DNA from: Varroa destructor
Taxonomy: Eukaryota > Arthropoda > Arachnida > Mesostigmata > Varroidae
DNA length: 64,000 bases
Assembly: GCF_002443255.2 (NCBI RefSeq)
Contig: NW_019211458.1
Span: 38,945,897 to 39,009,896, forward strand
Reading direction: 5' to 3'
Shown here: positions 48,301 to 62,200 of the stretch, piece after piece
How the letters are laid out: each line of letters starts with the position of its first letter
Numbering within the stretch: the stretch's first letter is position 1
The notes under the pieces: model-generated
The model's input: only the letters and a program-made list of their open reading frames with translations
Databases searched by the model: none
What the model was told of the DNA's origin: nothing
Program-made: the position numbers and the translations under genes

Positions 48301-49990
48301 AAAGTTATCTTTTTAGCAGAATATGACCATTCATAGTTTAGAGTCGAAACCTTAGCATATCTTTACTTTTTGTGTGCACAATTTTTTTGATGTTCTTTTA
48401 TTATACCGTGCTGTTTCATGAGGCACCTTAGTGCTATCATTTAGCTGGAAGTCAGCCGTTTGAAGTAACAGCTAGTGAGTACCAGACGTAGAACACGAAA
48501 AACATACTTAGCCAACATTACCATTTTAGCGATCTAATGCGTTAGGTACGTAACAATCAATCAATTATTCAACGCTGGACCTAGATTATCAAACGCCTTA
48601 TCGCCATTCGAACTATAAATTGCAGTTAAGTTCTTATATTCCAACCCACTGAAACCCACAAAATACAAAGTATCCAAAAAAAAAGTGTATATACTGTTTA
48701 CCGGGTAAAAATTTTCGATCGTTCTTTTTTGTCGGGGTGAAACCAGTGGGTTTTTGAACTCTTGGCTTTTGAACAAAGCAAATTTAGCAGTGTGAAAATG
48801 CAGGAGAAGTATCGTAGGAAGTTTGGACAGATCCACCCGAGTAATTGGTTGAGAGTTTGGAATGGGTGGAACTATTCGGGATGGTCATGGATAGCGTTCT
48901 GGAAAGCTAAGAGCATCAACCAGTTTTACTACCCGAGAAAAAGTACTGGAAAGTTATCTTGTGGAAAATCTGTGAGACAATCAAGTCGTGGGCTTGATGT
49001 CTAAATATCAAGTGTTCATCGTATTTAAGTGCGCCGTAAATGGTAACCTTACCTCAGTAATGGCACCTACTTACTGTCAAGGGAGATATGACATAGACTC
49101 TTGGCACAATGGTAGTTGAAAAAATATGAACAAAACGCACAGTTGTTGGAAGAGATTATTTAGAGCGATGAAGTTCAAAATTAGATGGACCAATCGATCG
49201 ATATGATTGCGACTGCAAAAACACCATGCAAATTTATCAAAAAAGCAATGTGTAATGTGGAATTTCGAGAGAATGCTTCACTTCTGTTTGACAGTACAGT
49301 GACTTATTCATTGCATCGCTGTGTGCCTTCATGAGCACATTGGTAAAGATGGCGAACTCGATTTCTTTCTAGGAAAGAGCGATTGCAAACTGTCACGTTA
49401 TGTAAGTGAACATCAATAAGAATTTCCCAAACAGGTGGGTTAAATGTAGACGGTCTCTAGACGTGACGTCAATGGACCTTTCCTGTCGGGATATCCCAAG
49501 TCAGGACAAGATTTACGCCTGCAAACCCATTACGCTTAATATTTCAAGGCTGCAATTGAGCAATAATACATTCTAACGCCAAATAAACTGTATGGTTAAG
49601 TACATCCGACACAAGATACCACACAAGGAGGTTTAACTCACTTAAAACAATAAACACTATAAATTGAGTTTCGTGTGATTTTGAAATTTTAAGAGCAAGA
49701 GAACCAATACGCTATATGTCTACTATGTCCAATGGGGCTGGTTTAAAAGGTGTCGAATTGCTTAGGCCGAGGAGTAAGTATTTTTTGTTTATTAACAAAA
49801 AAAAAAAACAGAGATTTAAAGGGTGGTCTACTTCATTCGAAATATAAATAGCTTTTACTAGATAAAAAACACCCTTATATGACAAGACTTGGGTTGAATT
49901 ATCTTTTTTTTTTCTACGATATAAAGGCCAGTATAGCTTCATAGAATATTCAGTTGATTGTATAGAACCACAGCAACGTCATGCCAAGGG
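45330..49990. other. Gene-poor stretch
   Basis: No recognisable family. A moderately GC-rich patch at 47.66-48.0 kb (GGCCGCGCCGCC) could be a promoter. On the minus strand at 48561-48650 a strong acceptor (TTTTGTGGGTTTCAG) is followed by a frame reading GLEYKNLTAIYSSNGDKAF then DNLGPALNN and a stop. It could be a last exon linked to the signal-peptide exon at 50 kb, but I could not connect them. Confidence 0.3.
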
Positions 49991-49997
49991 CTTACGT

Positions 49998-50163
49998 CAA
50001 CGATCCCTTCCAACGCTTTTTCTAACTGTTTAAGCCCGTTTGTTTGTACGTTGCAGGTAACTGAGTGCACATCAGACTTCTTGTTTACGTAGTTTTTATA
50101 TGAATCGATTTTTTCTTTGGCTTGGGTTACAAAATTAACGCTTAAGAGTATGACCACGAACAT
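49998..50163 (-). CDS. Candidate first exon of a small secreted protein
   Basis: On the minus strand, an ATG frame begins MFVVILLSVNFVTQA, a plausible signal peptide with cleavage after A15. It continues KEKIDSYKNYVNKKSDVHS with one Cys (SVTCNV) and KQLEKALEGIVD, and then meets a consensus donor (GAC|GTAAGC) exactly at the end of a codon. Without splicing it would run to a stop at 49939. A hairpin of CTTCGTTTC and GAAACGAAG arms lies immediately before the ATG. No family is recognised and downstream exons are not identified, so the call rests on the signal peptide plus donor only. Confidence 0.28.
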
Positions 50164-51830
50164 CCCCTTCGTTTCGATATGAAACGAAGTACGTCCGCAT
50201 CTTTAGATTTAATCGATTTCGTGCGTCTCCTAATCTAGTAGTAGGCGAACATATTACCGTTGCACTATCACGGGGATATGAAATTTGAGGCTGATGCACA
50301 TTAAGCGTTTTCCAACGAGGGCTCGTTTATGCACCTCGTAGAACAGGATGCCAAATAAACCTCAGGATCACTTAAATGATATTATATAATACCTGAATAC
50401 AATTTCATCTTAACATCAACAATGGCTTTACATAATATAATTCCATGGTAATTTTATGTTTGAAGTCTCGTATGCAACTTGTGTAACCAAGCATACCTTA
50501 AAAAAAGATTCAGGATAAAATCGAGCGTTTATGCTAGTAAGCTGGATTTATCTAGATTCGATGGCCACTAACTTAAAGCCAAGGCAAAGCATGCACAAGA
50601 CTTTTTTTTGGCTAGGGATACCCAGAGCAGCAAATTCCAAACTTACAATCAACGGCAGAAATCAAAGTTAATCTCTTGCAAGCTCTTTGATCTCGAAAAC
50701 CTATGTTTTTCTATCCGATCTTAACATAATTACGTCCAAAAGAAAATGCGCTCTGTATATTTTAACTGTACCTAACACATTACGCTTGATGATAAGCTTC
50801 TGGTCAGAATGGCAAAGGCTATGCTAGCGCATTAGTAAACCTTGGGTGACAAATTGTTATTATTTTATCTATGGAATGGTTTTCACAAATATATTCACAT
50901 GTTTAATTTTTGGTTCCGGGAAGACGAAGAATTACAGTTGTTATATCCAGTTTGTATTCGACACGAAACGGCGAATTTATGTTTCATAAAGTTTACTTTC
51001 GTTAATAGCGATAGCTTCGACGGTACCTACTTGAAAAACAAAACAAAAAAAAAAAAAAGAAATTATACAAATAATTTCCTTTTTAATTTATTACACCTAT
51101 GACATCTAAGAAGTTTTGTAATATGTAGAAAGACACATACATATCATATCACGCGTAGGTAACAGCAACTGTTTAACATCCTATACAAATATACGATTTG
51201 CTGTTTCGCCCGGGTCCTATGAATGGAGAGTGCTATGAACAGGTTTTTTAGATGACGGTCTATCATTTGCAAGATGCGTTTTCGCTCCGACCAATTCATT
51301 TGATTAACCAGTGTATTGCTTAATACATTTCATTTTGGGTTAGGTTTTCAGGTCGGTTTTTCCCATTCATGCTTGTTCCATTGATCTCATGTCTGACTGA
51401 TGGACGATTTGTGGTAGAAGGTAATATTCGACCTATTGCCCATTGTCGGTATCTAGAGGCATAATATTCAAACTTTAAAAGGAAGGCAAGATCATTCGCT
51501 TGTTAGCTTTAGAGTTGAACAGTTCAGTAAGCCACCACTCTTTGATTGTTCAATGAAACTGTGACAATGTGACCACCAGCTTGACGGGTATGTTTGCAAA
51601 TATGCAATGTTATGTTACCTGAAAGAATTGCGCCGCTGAAAGAGTGAACTAGAATTGAACGATGACCTCCGCGCAGCGTCTGGTTGACCAGCGACCGACC
51701 TGATTAACATGCTTAACCTAAACAGAAGGTTTTTTCAGCAGCTGTGGACATCTTAACTTGCACTTTTCCGTCTGCTGCCTAACGTAGCTGTTCTGTATAT
51801 TGCTGCAAAATATTGTTAGTATTACAGAAT

Positions 51831-52197
51831 ATGTTTTTGTATTATCTAGCATGGAAATTCGTTCTTGCGGTCGTACACTTTTCCATGCAAAGCTTTGCGG
51901 ACAAGCCCTGTTTACCGAAAGTGATCGAAACTTCTCGTGCCGTTTTTGGGATTATCACAACAAAAAGGTATACATATAGGACTCGCTCGTTTTAGACAAT
52001 CCAGTATTACTTTATCGAAACAGCCAAGCGGAATTTTAGACGCCTGCATTTCACTTGTTATTAAGTATCAATCCTTAACGTACAATTCTGAGGCGACAAT
52101 TGAAGCAAACCGAATGAAGTTTACATTCAGTCTGATCTTTATTATAGGTATTTTCATATCGTTTATATGTCGCATGTTACCTCTTTGTCGTTATTGA
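51831..52197 (+). CDS. Candidate small secreted or membrane protein, two exons
   Basis: An acceptor-like TTGTTAGTATTACAG lies 3 bases before an ATG whose frame starts MFLYYLAWKFVLAVVHFSMQ, signal-peptide-like with a likely cut after SFA, then DKPCLPKVIETSRAVFG. At 51968 a donor (AAAAG|GTATAC) and at 52004 an acceptor (CAATCCAG) join, in phase 2, to a frame of 63 more codons (TLSKQPSGILDACISLVIKY to a hydrophobic end). The predicted product is 109 aa. The intron would be only 37 bases, unusually short, and unspliced reading stops after YTYRTRSF. No family recognised. It points away from the 50 kb candidate. Confidence 0.2.
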
Positions 52198-52199
52198 AG

Positions 52200-52971
52200 C
52201 TTGTCGACCGCTTTGTGAATGAGCGCTAGCCTTCGACGAGATCCATATCCTCCCATTCTCCGATTATATCCAATTTTTTATTTCTGTCCATCTTGCTATC
52301 AAGAAGAGTCGTATAGACGGACTAGCAGCCCTAGCCTAGGAATATCCTGCCCTCATGTCATTGGAACAAAGCTGAAGTGGTCTCTACAAGTACAGATCGG
52401 TGCGCTCCTTACGCCGAAGACACACTCGTGCAGCACTCGTATACCCACACGCATCGGGGGAACCTCACAGCTACTACGTTGCATCTGAGCTCAAACAACG
52501 AGGAGGAGTTGCACTTAGAATGATGTGCGGCCTGGTCAAGCCCGCAACTATCTTGTCGTTCGGCCTTTCAGGCAGACTTCCCGAGTGATCGGACGGCGTA
52601 GGCTGGGGTGGGGTGGGGTCGTCAACCTATTCACTGGCCTACATAAGGCCAGCAACGACCACTACACACGACGATTTCCTTTGCTGCAGACATCCGAGCT
52701 ATTTCTGCCGCTGCCATTCCTGCTGCGACTGCTGTCCGTGATGCTCGAACGGCAGCAAGTCGCTGCTATAATTGAATTTGACTTGCTCCTCATGGCGATT
52801 CTCTTCCTTTCTTGCTTGCTCTAGGCCAATGTCCCCCCGCCCCCGGTTTGTTTAGCCCTTGTTTGGACTTTTCCACAGACACCCTTACAACCAGACGGCT
52901 AGGCCGACTCAACCAAGCCGGATACAGACGAGAGCCCCCTAGGGATGACCGCTACATGAGTCCTACATCAA
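52200..52971 (+). promoter_or_regulatory. GC-rich promoter / first-exon-like island
   Basis: About 0.8 kb of raised GC contains a G-rich run at 52605-52618 (GGGGTGGGGTGGGG) and overlapping stop-poor frames in all three plus-strand phases, none with a recognised domain. It ends ATGAGTCCTACATCAA|GTAAGC, a consensus donor at 52972. This resembles the first-exon zones at 12.8 and 41.7 kb. If so, it starts a gene whose other exons lie to the right, possibly beyond the window. Confidence 0.3.
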
Positions 52972-55900
52972 GTAAGCAAGTAGTGATCAAAAGGGATGAA
53001 GAGAGGCTACCTTGTTTCCGACAACGGGACACAACTAAGTGCCTTAGTCATGTGGACATTCATTCTACACAGAAATACGTGGTGGCCGAAAAGCGTTTTT
53101 GTTTTATCTGTGAAGACTATCGGAGAGGAGAGAGCAGTAAAAAACAGGGAAAAAGAACGAGAAAGTTGAGATGCTAACGTTGTGTACTACAAGATCTACT
53201 TCGCCTGCTGTTGAACAGGCCATGTTCGCGTGCGCATTTATAATCATATGGATTTATCCAATATACGTCAATATGTTAAAGAATTTTAAGCTAGTGAGGC
53301 AATTTGATGTGTGCACACTCGGCTGACTAACACCCATACCCTGAAAGTCGATTTAGGCAATCGTGCTCGATAGAACTAATTGGATAGTGTGACATTTGGT
53401 TCGTTATTCGAAAACTGATTATTAAATAGGTTCTTATATGCATTCGGAATAGTTATCATGGAACCGAAATACGTAACGCTTTTTTTTTATGTTTGAGGTG
53501 TTTCGCTACTCTTTTTAAGCAAGCTCTCGAACTTCGTTCTTCGGCATAGCAGGAAAAATTTATCGCTATTAGAATGTCTAGTCGGGTGGGTTTCGCTGGG
53601 CTTAAATAGGGTTTCTCCAACAGCCATTATAGCAACCACATGTAAGCATTTGCCAGCGTTAAAATTTGAATCAGCGTGTTCATAATTGCAACGGCAGTGC
53701 ACTCAAAGGGATGCACGTTGGCCACCCAGAAGACGCCGCTTCCTTTAGGTGTTGGCTTTGACTCGAATATGTGTATATATATGAATGGGTTTTTCAAATA
53801 GATATAAGAAGCTGTTTTGTGAGTAGATGATATATGTCTTTGTATCCGTTATGAGTTTTAAGTAAATGTCCATATGACTATAAGTATGAAATTAAGTGAC
53901 AAAACGTGGTCTTGGTAAGTGAGCTCTATCGAGCTATTGTGAGGCTGCGATACAAATACACATAACACAAAATGCATGCCTTTATTATTAAGACAATCAT
54001 ACGAACAAGTGCAGCTCGCTAGTTAAACAGCAACATATTTATTTGGTATCGGACAACGCCGGGCTTTCATTTCTATAGTCTATACTCCAACATATATATA
54101 TGGCCATTTATTTGTCATGTCAATAATAACAGAAACCGTCGTCTAGCTATACTTATTAAACGACACACTGTTTTCATATGGAGACAAGTCCGAGTGTCTT
54201 AACATTTGGGTTATGAACAGATAACCACTTAACGTATAGCTGAAAGCGGCTGGATTTTGTTTCGGAGGTTCCTCGCCAGTGTCGTACTTTCGGTTCCGTT
54301 TATAATGGCTTTCTTTTTCAGTTCAACATGGAGTCTGCTGCTTATAACTGCTCGTAACTGCTAAATAGTTTGTTCGGTAGAACCTACAGTTTATGCACTT
54401 TCGCCCTTTCCTTAACATCCTACTGACCATGGTTCAAGGTGAGAGTACACAAATTGTCGATAGAATGCGTCTGTCATTTACGAAGGGGTTTTCCCTTCTG
54501 ACAACAGCCCGCGTTAGGCACGAACAACCAAAGCACTGCAATCGAAATACACATATATAACAGACAAAAACTACCCGCCAGGATGTATTTGACTGGTCGG
54601 AGACCGATTGAAGAAGCATGAGATACATTCCTCGGCTAAGAAGGTTTTCAAGTGCTTTTTTTACCCTATAATCTCACTCCGTTTGTAGTTTCCACTTTTT
54701 CCTAAATCAAATACCGAAAAGTATTTATTTTTGGTGCCATGTTCTGTGTGGGCCGTTGTTATCCTTTGCAACAACTATCAAAGCGGTGTATCTGTTCGTC
54801 TACAGCTTCTTACGGCTTTAGACTCAAACTGGATGCTACCATTGAGGGCTGTCAAATTTGCCACGACACTTTGGAATGTCGCTGGCCAACGCAGGGTTCA
54901 TCGACAGGATGCAGAATGGCAGTAGCAAAGGCGGAATTCTTCCAAGGATGAATGGCTGTATAAACGGAGTGTCTCCTGGGACTCCTTGATTTGCGTGCCT
55001 GGGCCTGGCCACAGCTCTCTAATGGATCCTTGCTGTGCGTGCTTTGAGCTTTCGATCTGAACGAGTCCAATTCAGACATCGAGTCAACTGAGTTTTAATA
55101 TGCAAATACTACCAGAATTTTTCTACTACGAATTTCTGCTATTTGACATCAGCGGGTCCATGAGGCTCTACTTATTTTAGTGGAATTCCGAGGTCTGGCA
55201 ATTCTGTAAGTTTAAATATAGGGTACAGATGGAAGTGACCACTAAACTCTCTAAGAGCTGTTTCCTAAGAACATTTTACTGCCTGTTTATTGCAGTTTCT
55301 ATATTCTTCCAGAGAATCAGGGAAAACTTATACTACAAATTCTGAGATAGATATTCTAGTGTAATAGTTCATAAAATGAGGTCTTATATCTTACACTAAG
55401 GTTTTATCTGTCCTATACTTTGGCCGAATTAAATTTTCAACCTTCGAGTTCAAAGCTTTGTGAATCTGCTGAAGTCAGGCCTTACGCATTTCGGACCTTC
55501 CCTTTAGAGTGGAACACTCGCGTCCAAATCAAACGCATTATGAAATCGCCAGGTCACTCGAATTTAAAAGCTCAAGCCAACTTAAGTTAAAGTTAAGGCC
55601 GTGGTCCGGATGCGAGTACAAATCCAAGAATAAAAAAGAAGGTGCCTAGTTGATATCTATAGCTGGTCAGCATATATATAAATAAGACTTATTCAATCAC
55701 CTGAGCAAATTGAGATGGATGGAATATATTTCTTATTCAAAAGCCTAATGCATCAGGTATCCTGTTGTTTGTTGAACGTATGTTCTGGTACACGAGTAAA
55801 CCGATTAAAATTCAGCTGGGTATTACTTTTCATTCTCTTCAGTCTTTGTGGAGCGCTAAAAAAAGGTTAGCTATTCCCTATTGAGTCCCGAGCAATCGAC

Positions 55901-57201
55901 CAACGTAAATGCGCCTGAAGCATTGCACTGATAAATGTAGATACTTAGTTTGTATGACTATTGCGGAAAGCTAGCGAAACGTCTTCGGTAACTGGTTGGT
56001 AAAACTTCGCATCGTCATATTTAAACACAAAGATTTACGGCGTTCGCAGTATTGTTGCCGACAGCTCTGACCCATTACTATTGGAAAAACATGTCCAATG
56101 AAGTCCGAACAGAAGTTAGTTATTTTGTGATACTAGAATGGCATCCATTTTGTCGAGAATGCAGAACTTAGCAGCTTGGGCGTTCCTACACTACGATTAA
56201 GGGGTATTTGCTTTCCGTTCAACACACGACAGTTTATTTTTACTACCTATTAACTTGATTGTGGTCGACTGAACTAGAATAGTACTCATCAGTAAATGAT
56301 ATCCGCCAGACCCTATCAAATAATACAGTAATCCTGAGCTCAACGTTGCTTGGTCGCTTGCCACGTAATCGTTTAATTTCGATTTTGTGTCGACCGTAAA
56401 AGCGTCGTTACAATCAGCCAGCAGATTAACGTTGCGCTTCGTAAGTGCTAGGCATCGACTAAATAGATGAAGACAGCGAATGAGGATGGAAACAATAATA
56501 ACAAACTGCTATCGAAGAACCGTTGGGGTTAACGATTATTGATATTGTGCGTTGTTTATGGGTACACTCGTGGTTATGCAGCGAGAGTAGATGGTACAAA
56601 TTACGAGTTATTATTAGATACGATCGTCAGATCAAGACGGAGCGGCAGAGGCAGTTGTAGAGAGGAAGAGAAATGGGTTTGCGGACCATAAGGTCGAGAC
56701 GTCGCGATCTCGAGTGGTATCTGTACATGGCTGCCGCTGTAGCCAATACCACTAAATCAAGGGCCCCTTCAGTTGTATGGAAGCAACATCTTCATGCGCT
56801 CCTATCTATGAACAGCTCGTAGCAACGCAAGAAGTTGTGCTATTTAAATACGTTGAACGTTACTGCATGCTTCCGATGCTCCTAACGAGAATACTGACTT
56901 GTATTCTCACGTTCGAATTTTTTCACTGTTATATTTTCCCACTGTTCTATATGCAGTCAAGCTAACCAACTGGCTTCCCGCCAGTCGTATCAATGGTTGC
57001 CTGATGACCAAATGTGCCCGACCTATACTAGCATCTTAACAAGATCATCTGTATAAAAAAGCAAAACACACCAAATAATAATAACAAGTACTGAAACGTG
57101 AAAGATTACGACCGGTGTAAATATGCTAGCTTTGATTGTAGCATGAGTTGAATCAGGCCATTTTCGAATAATGAACAGTTTCAAGAAATACTAGAATATA
57201 T

Positions 57202-57251
57202 AGACCGCCCTCCTTGTAGAATACAATAGCTTTCTACAAGGAGCGCGGTCT
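57202..57251. repeat. Short inverted repeat, 20-base arms, one mismatch
   Basis: Arms at 57202-57221 and 57232-57251 pair at 19 of 20 positions around a 10-base loop. Confidence 0.85.
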
Positions 57252-59143
57252 CGTCTCGATTCGATCCATCAATGAGTGGCCGCTATGTGTTTACAACGGA
57301 CGAACTTCAGAACGACGATTCTTCGACGTTATAGGCTGGATACACTGGCAAGCTCAGTTGTATTGACTTTTCCAGAACAAGCTATTGGTCCAGCTGGATT
57401 GGGCAAGGTTAAAATGATCGAATTTAAGCAAACAAAAATCGAATGAATGAAGTTGTATGGATGGCAAACCATGGCAGATTGTATGGTGCAATGATTACTC
57501 AATATGATATAGTAATTCGGGTTAAATGTTTTCGCGTTCTTCGATGCCATCGAACGTTGAACGACGTATTGATGGGTCAATCAATGACCCATTAATTTAT
57601 CGAGCACTGGGTAATGTTGGGCAGAGCATTACTCTCTTGTGGTCGAGGTGTTCTCTTGGGCGGGTAATACGTTTTGACCAAATGCTGTTACTTTGCGACA
57701 ATTGGATAATGGCAACCGAATCTGAGTCACTGCCCGAACGCCCGAGCGGGTGCGCGAGCGGTCTCCGAAACATCGGAGACAGAATAATATGCAGCATTAT
57801 AATGTTTAGTCAAGAGAGTCAACAAACGTTGTATAATAACTAAATAAAATGCGCCTCTACAGAGCGTCGCGTACAAAGAAAAAACGCACTAATAATAAAC
57901 ATGTATTAATCCATGTTGTCCTAGATGTGGTGTATACACCTTCTTTCTTGTAAAAAGGGGGCCTTTCAATTTTGATGATTGCAATCAACTTAGCGAATTC
58001 AAATAATCTTATCTCTAGATCGCTGTTTTAGATATGTCAGGGTTCATTATCGTTTTTTTTTGCAAATGTAATAATAATAATTTTCACAGCTCAACAGTCG
58101 GATCTGACAAAAATCCATTTCAATATACATTTTTCAATTTTGACTTGAACTACGAGGACATAAAATATGATCTTTATTGCAAAGTTTTATTTTACTAAAT
58201 TGTAATTAGACTGTGGCCTTATCTTCGAGATTGTAAACGTCTGTCTCAACAGGCCTAATTTCGAAATTGAAAAAATTCTAATCACTTTTATCTTGTTCGT
58301 CATATACCCATCTTTTTTTTTTTTTTTTTTCTTTTGCTGAAAGCTGGCCCAGTGTGTAGCAACGTCAGCGTGAGGGTGTATCACATTGGCTAACTAATTA
58401 TGACTATAACATATGGTAGTGAATTAGCGCTCCACCTACTCACGATAGCGAGCATATACAACAACTAAATGTCTCCTCTTCAGGCGTATTCAGTGCTTTG
58501 TACATAGGTAAATATGATAGAAATCGATGGTACAAAAAGAGGTTAACTAGGGGATGTTGTGGAACGCTGTCTAGAAGTATATGTATGTTGTTTACTGGTT
58601 TCATACCAAGTAGAGAAAGAATGAAGCCGATGACTGACTGACCAACTAAAAGGCTATTGTGTTGCTGGCGTTTCCTATCCCTATCGATGTTGTCTTGCTC
58701 ACTCGCTTGATTGGCAGCTTCTCGCTTGAGGGAGACCGAGGTCTTACGATGGCTAGGAAGACAACCACTTGGGAGCGATAGGGAAGTGTTCCACGTTTCA
58801 TGTTGAGGCTGTATGCGAGTGTGTACAGGCTGAGGATCACGATCAAACAATCAACACAATTGCTTGAAGACGTCTACTCCTCGTCCCACCTTCCACAATA
58901 GTATTTGCATCCTCTTTACGCACAGTATTTGTTAAACATGCACTGTCCCCTCGGGACTACCCATCTCATGCTATTGCCCTTTTGCAGATGTGCCAACACA
59001 TAGATATATACAAAAACAGGCCACAGTTTCGGACTCACCTAAAACTAACACCACCCTTTGAAAGGTGCATCATTTAATGCTGGCCACTCCTTAACACCTT
59101 AATGATATTTTAGAAAAGCCGAGCTTGTTTGTTTCGTCCTTAT

Positions 59144-59207
59144 CATTTAGGCTAGTGTCCATGTCAAATTAATACAGAATTCTCAACTGTTTGTCCTAGC
59201 CTAAATG
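59144..59207. repeat. Inverted repeat, 12-base perfect arms
   Basis: CATTTAGGCTAG at 59144-59155 and CTAGCCTAAATG at 59196-59207, with a 40-base spacer. Confidence 0.8.
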
Positions 59208-62200
59208 TAAGGAGAGACAAATATTCAGCAAGCAAGCAAGCATTGTTGATTACCACGCCTTCGCCCCCTGATTGTGCCATGTTCTGTATGTTTTCGATGA
59301 GCGTCTTCGCGATTAGCTCCCCTAACAAAGTCGCCAGCAAAGTTGATATGCCCCAACAAGCTGCCTTAGACGGATAAGTGCTGGTGCTCCTTGCACGGGG
59401 CATCCAGACATTTCAGAACACATTCACGATCCGAGTTTCGGCTCGTCCCCTGGTTGCTATCTATACTTTGGGATTCTGTGCCAATCAAAAATTCGTTGTC
59501 TACCTTTTACTAGTTTGTATGCAACCACCTAAAGAGTAGCTGTGCCTAAGCTTACACTGGATCCTTGAACCCATAAGGTGCCATCTATCTCCCAAGTATG
59601 TACTGCCTTGCTTTTCTGATAGGTCTAGAAACAGGTTGTGGAGCAACAGATCTTTCACCCCACCGCGTTCGACACAGGGCCTGATCAGGTAGGGCGTCCA
59701 ATGTTCCATCAGGAGGAGTGTACTGTGATGTTAATTGCGCGCCGATATGTGAGAGGTTTACGAGGCAGTAGCGAGGCACATTGTTAGATGGGGCCCACCT
59801 AAGAAGAGAGAGAAACATAGGTCAAGGAGATGAGGTTCTACGGAACACATGAGCTTGCCCTATATAGCGCCTGCACTCACGGTAGTCTTGCTCCAGGTGG
59901 ATCATTCATTGGAGTTGAGTATCTACATGAACGGACCTAGAAGGGAGGAGCTTGCTGCTGCGGTATAAATTAGATCAGCAGTGATGTCCTATTAGAGGAA
60001 ATGGAGAGAGTTCCTTGTAAAAATAGCCCCAACGTGGAAAGCTATAGGAAATTCACGTTGTTGCAGTAGGTGCTGCTATCAACTGACTGCCCCAGCTAGC
60101 TATTTTATGCAAGAGATCAAATCAGGTACAATTGGTAATTCATCGCGGAGAGGGCAAAGTGTAAAGATCGATAAATAATTTTTTTTGATGGAACAGAGCA
60201 TCTTGTAGTTCCGTTGGTGGTCAAATAAAGAAACGCGGAACCATCGTTTCGATTTTTATTAAGGAATACTCACAGCAGAACAAACAATAATTTTTCTCAT
60301 GCAAATTTCTATATTTCCTATTTGATTAAGGTGGTGTATTGTTGACGTGCTTGTGTGCACGTGGTAGTCCAGATTTGAAGCAGGGCATCGATAATCTTCG
60401 TTTTGTGCTGGGAGCCAGCTATCGGGAACAATACTCAAAGACAGGAGCGGACCCGAAACTCAATCGAGCATCCAGCTGCAACGACACAGGGCTCATCCAA
60501 GTGATCGGAAACGTGCCTAGTGATTTTGTCGTCCTCACATGAAGCTGTCTCGGCGTTCTAAGCTATCACACCTGGGAATAGAAACAAGAAAGTTCATGCA
60601 GAGAGATTCATGTGTCTACGTCTAATAACGTTTTTTTTCTGCACCTCAAACAAACTTGCAGATGCGACTAATCTACAGGATATTCGTGCTGAGAGGTTTG
60701 ATACCGTATAGAAAATGCAACAAGCTTTTGTATATAAAAAACAATCCGTTATTGTTTAGCATGAGTTGTGTGCGTCGTAATTTCCCTACGCTTGAATTCT
60801 TTAAAACTCTAACCTACATTATTTAATCGCATATGATAGGTATTTTATGTCGGTCGAGTTGACGTTTTCCAGATGACAAACGTCGTCCCTAATTGCAGAT
60901 GCGACTTAGAAACACTGTATCGCCAAAGCACGAAGTTTGTACGAGGAGTTTATGAATGCACGCAGATACTTCCTATGATAAAAGGAGAGGAAGTGGAGAC
61001 GCGGCATATACTTTTAGGGAAGTCTGAGAATCTGGGTAGCTGGGCTGGAACCCGGCGCCCTCTCTCCCGCTTTGTTTCATTGCGCTGAATGCATCAACAT
61101 CATCTATTTGTAACTGGCCGTTGCGGCTTTGTGGGAGGGACGTTATTCATGCGGAGCTTGACCATGAGGTTCGTTATGACAGCGACCCTCCTCGGGGACT
61201 GCTTTCCTGGTAACATGCGTTCTACCGGCCATGTATGTTCTATGCACAACTGCCGCACATGTTACCGTCACTATTGGGATGAAACTGCAATGTGCTCGAA
61301 GGGAAAAATAACGACGATTACGTTATTCTGCTCATGATAATCGCGCATGATTTCGCCTCTACAACTACTGATTCTGCATTATTCTTTATTAACCATGTCC
61401 ATATAGCTCTTAAAGCTCTGAGATAAAGGTGTGCCACTTAGGTACAGATGATTATGTCAAGCGGCGTCAAGTAGCGCTGTACTATTATTTACGTATAGAT
61501 GCTTTAGTGCTGGCTGTGTCCACTAGGCTGAACATATGCTGTGGGGTGTTGTACCGAACGTCTTCATCAGATCTCCTGAGGATCGAAATGCTTCAGGTGT
61601 GCATGCTTGATGGTTCTGTGACAGGCACTATAAGAAACGGTCAAGGAAGAACTACAGAAGGCGCAGGGATCCTGCAACAAGGTGATTGTCGAGGGATGCC
61701 GTTGCGCGGTTAGTGCAAATGAATCGCCAGAGGGGATTGGCGGTCACGGCGGCTTTGGCTTTCTATTGCCGCTCCCCTTTCTCCCCCTGACGAAAAAAGC
61801 GTGGTCACTACGGGGACTGTTTAACAGAATATGGTAACGATAAGCCGTGCATGTACGTGGTCCGGTAGAGTGCGCGGTTGTTAATAGCAGCAAAAAGAAT
61901 ATTAATGCCATCTCAGACAGATACCGTTTACCTCACTGTCCTAAAACATTACTCGATAACGATGCCCATTGATTACCTAAAACAGGGTGAACGCACGTAC
62001 CCTCGTCTGTACAAAAAGATGGTCATTTTTGACTGTAGCTGTGTTCGACCTACGTGGAAATTTCAGGTACGAAAATGTACTGCTGGCTGATTTAGCTTGA
62101 TTGACTACATTATATTGCTTCTTTGGGGCCTAGAAGTAGCTTGAAAAAATGTTTATCTATATTTGCAATGTATGCGCCTTTGTTTTTTTATCGGAAAAAA

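Noticed and set aside
51831..52197. Resemblance of the secreted candidate to ependymin-related proteins
   Set aside because: Only a PC..P...E spacing is shared; the conserved Cys pattern and later motifs are missing.
58440..58850. 136-codon minus-strand frame
   Set aside because: No motif, no family resemblance, and an equally open frame overlaps it; not enough to call a gene.
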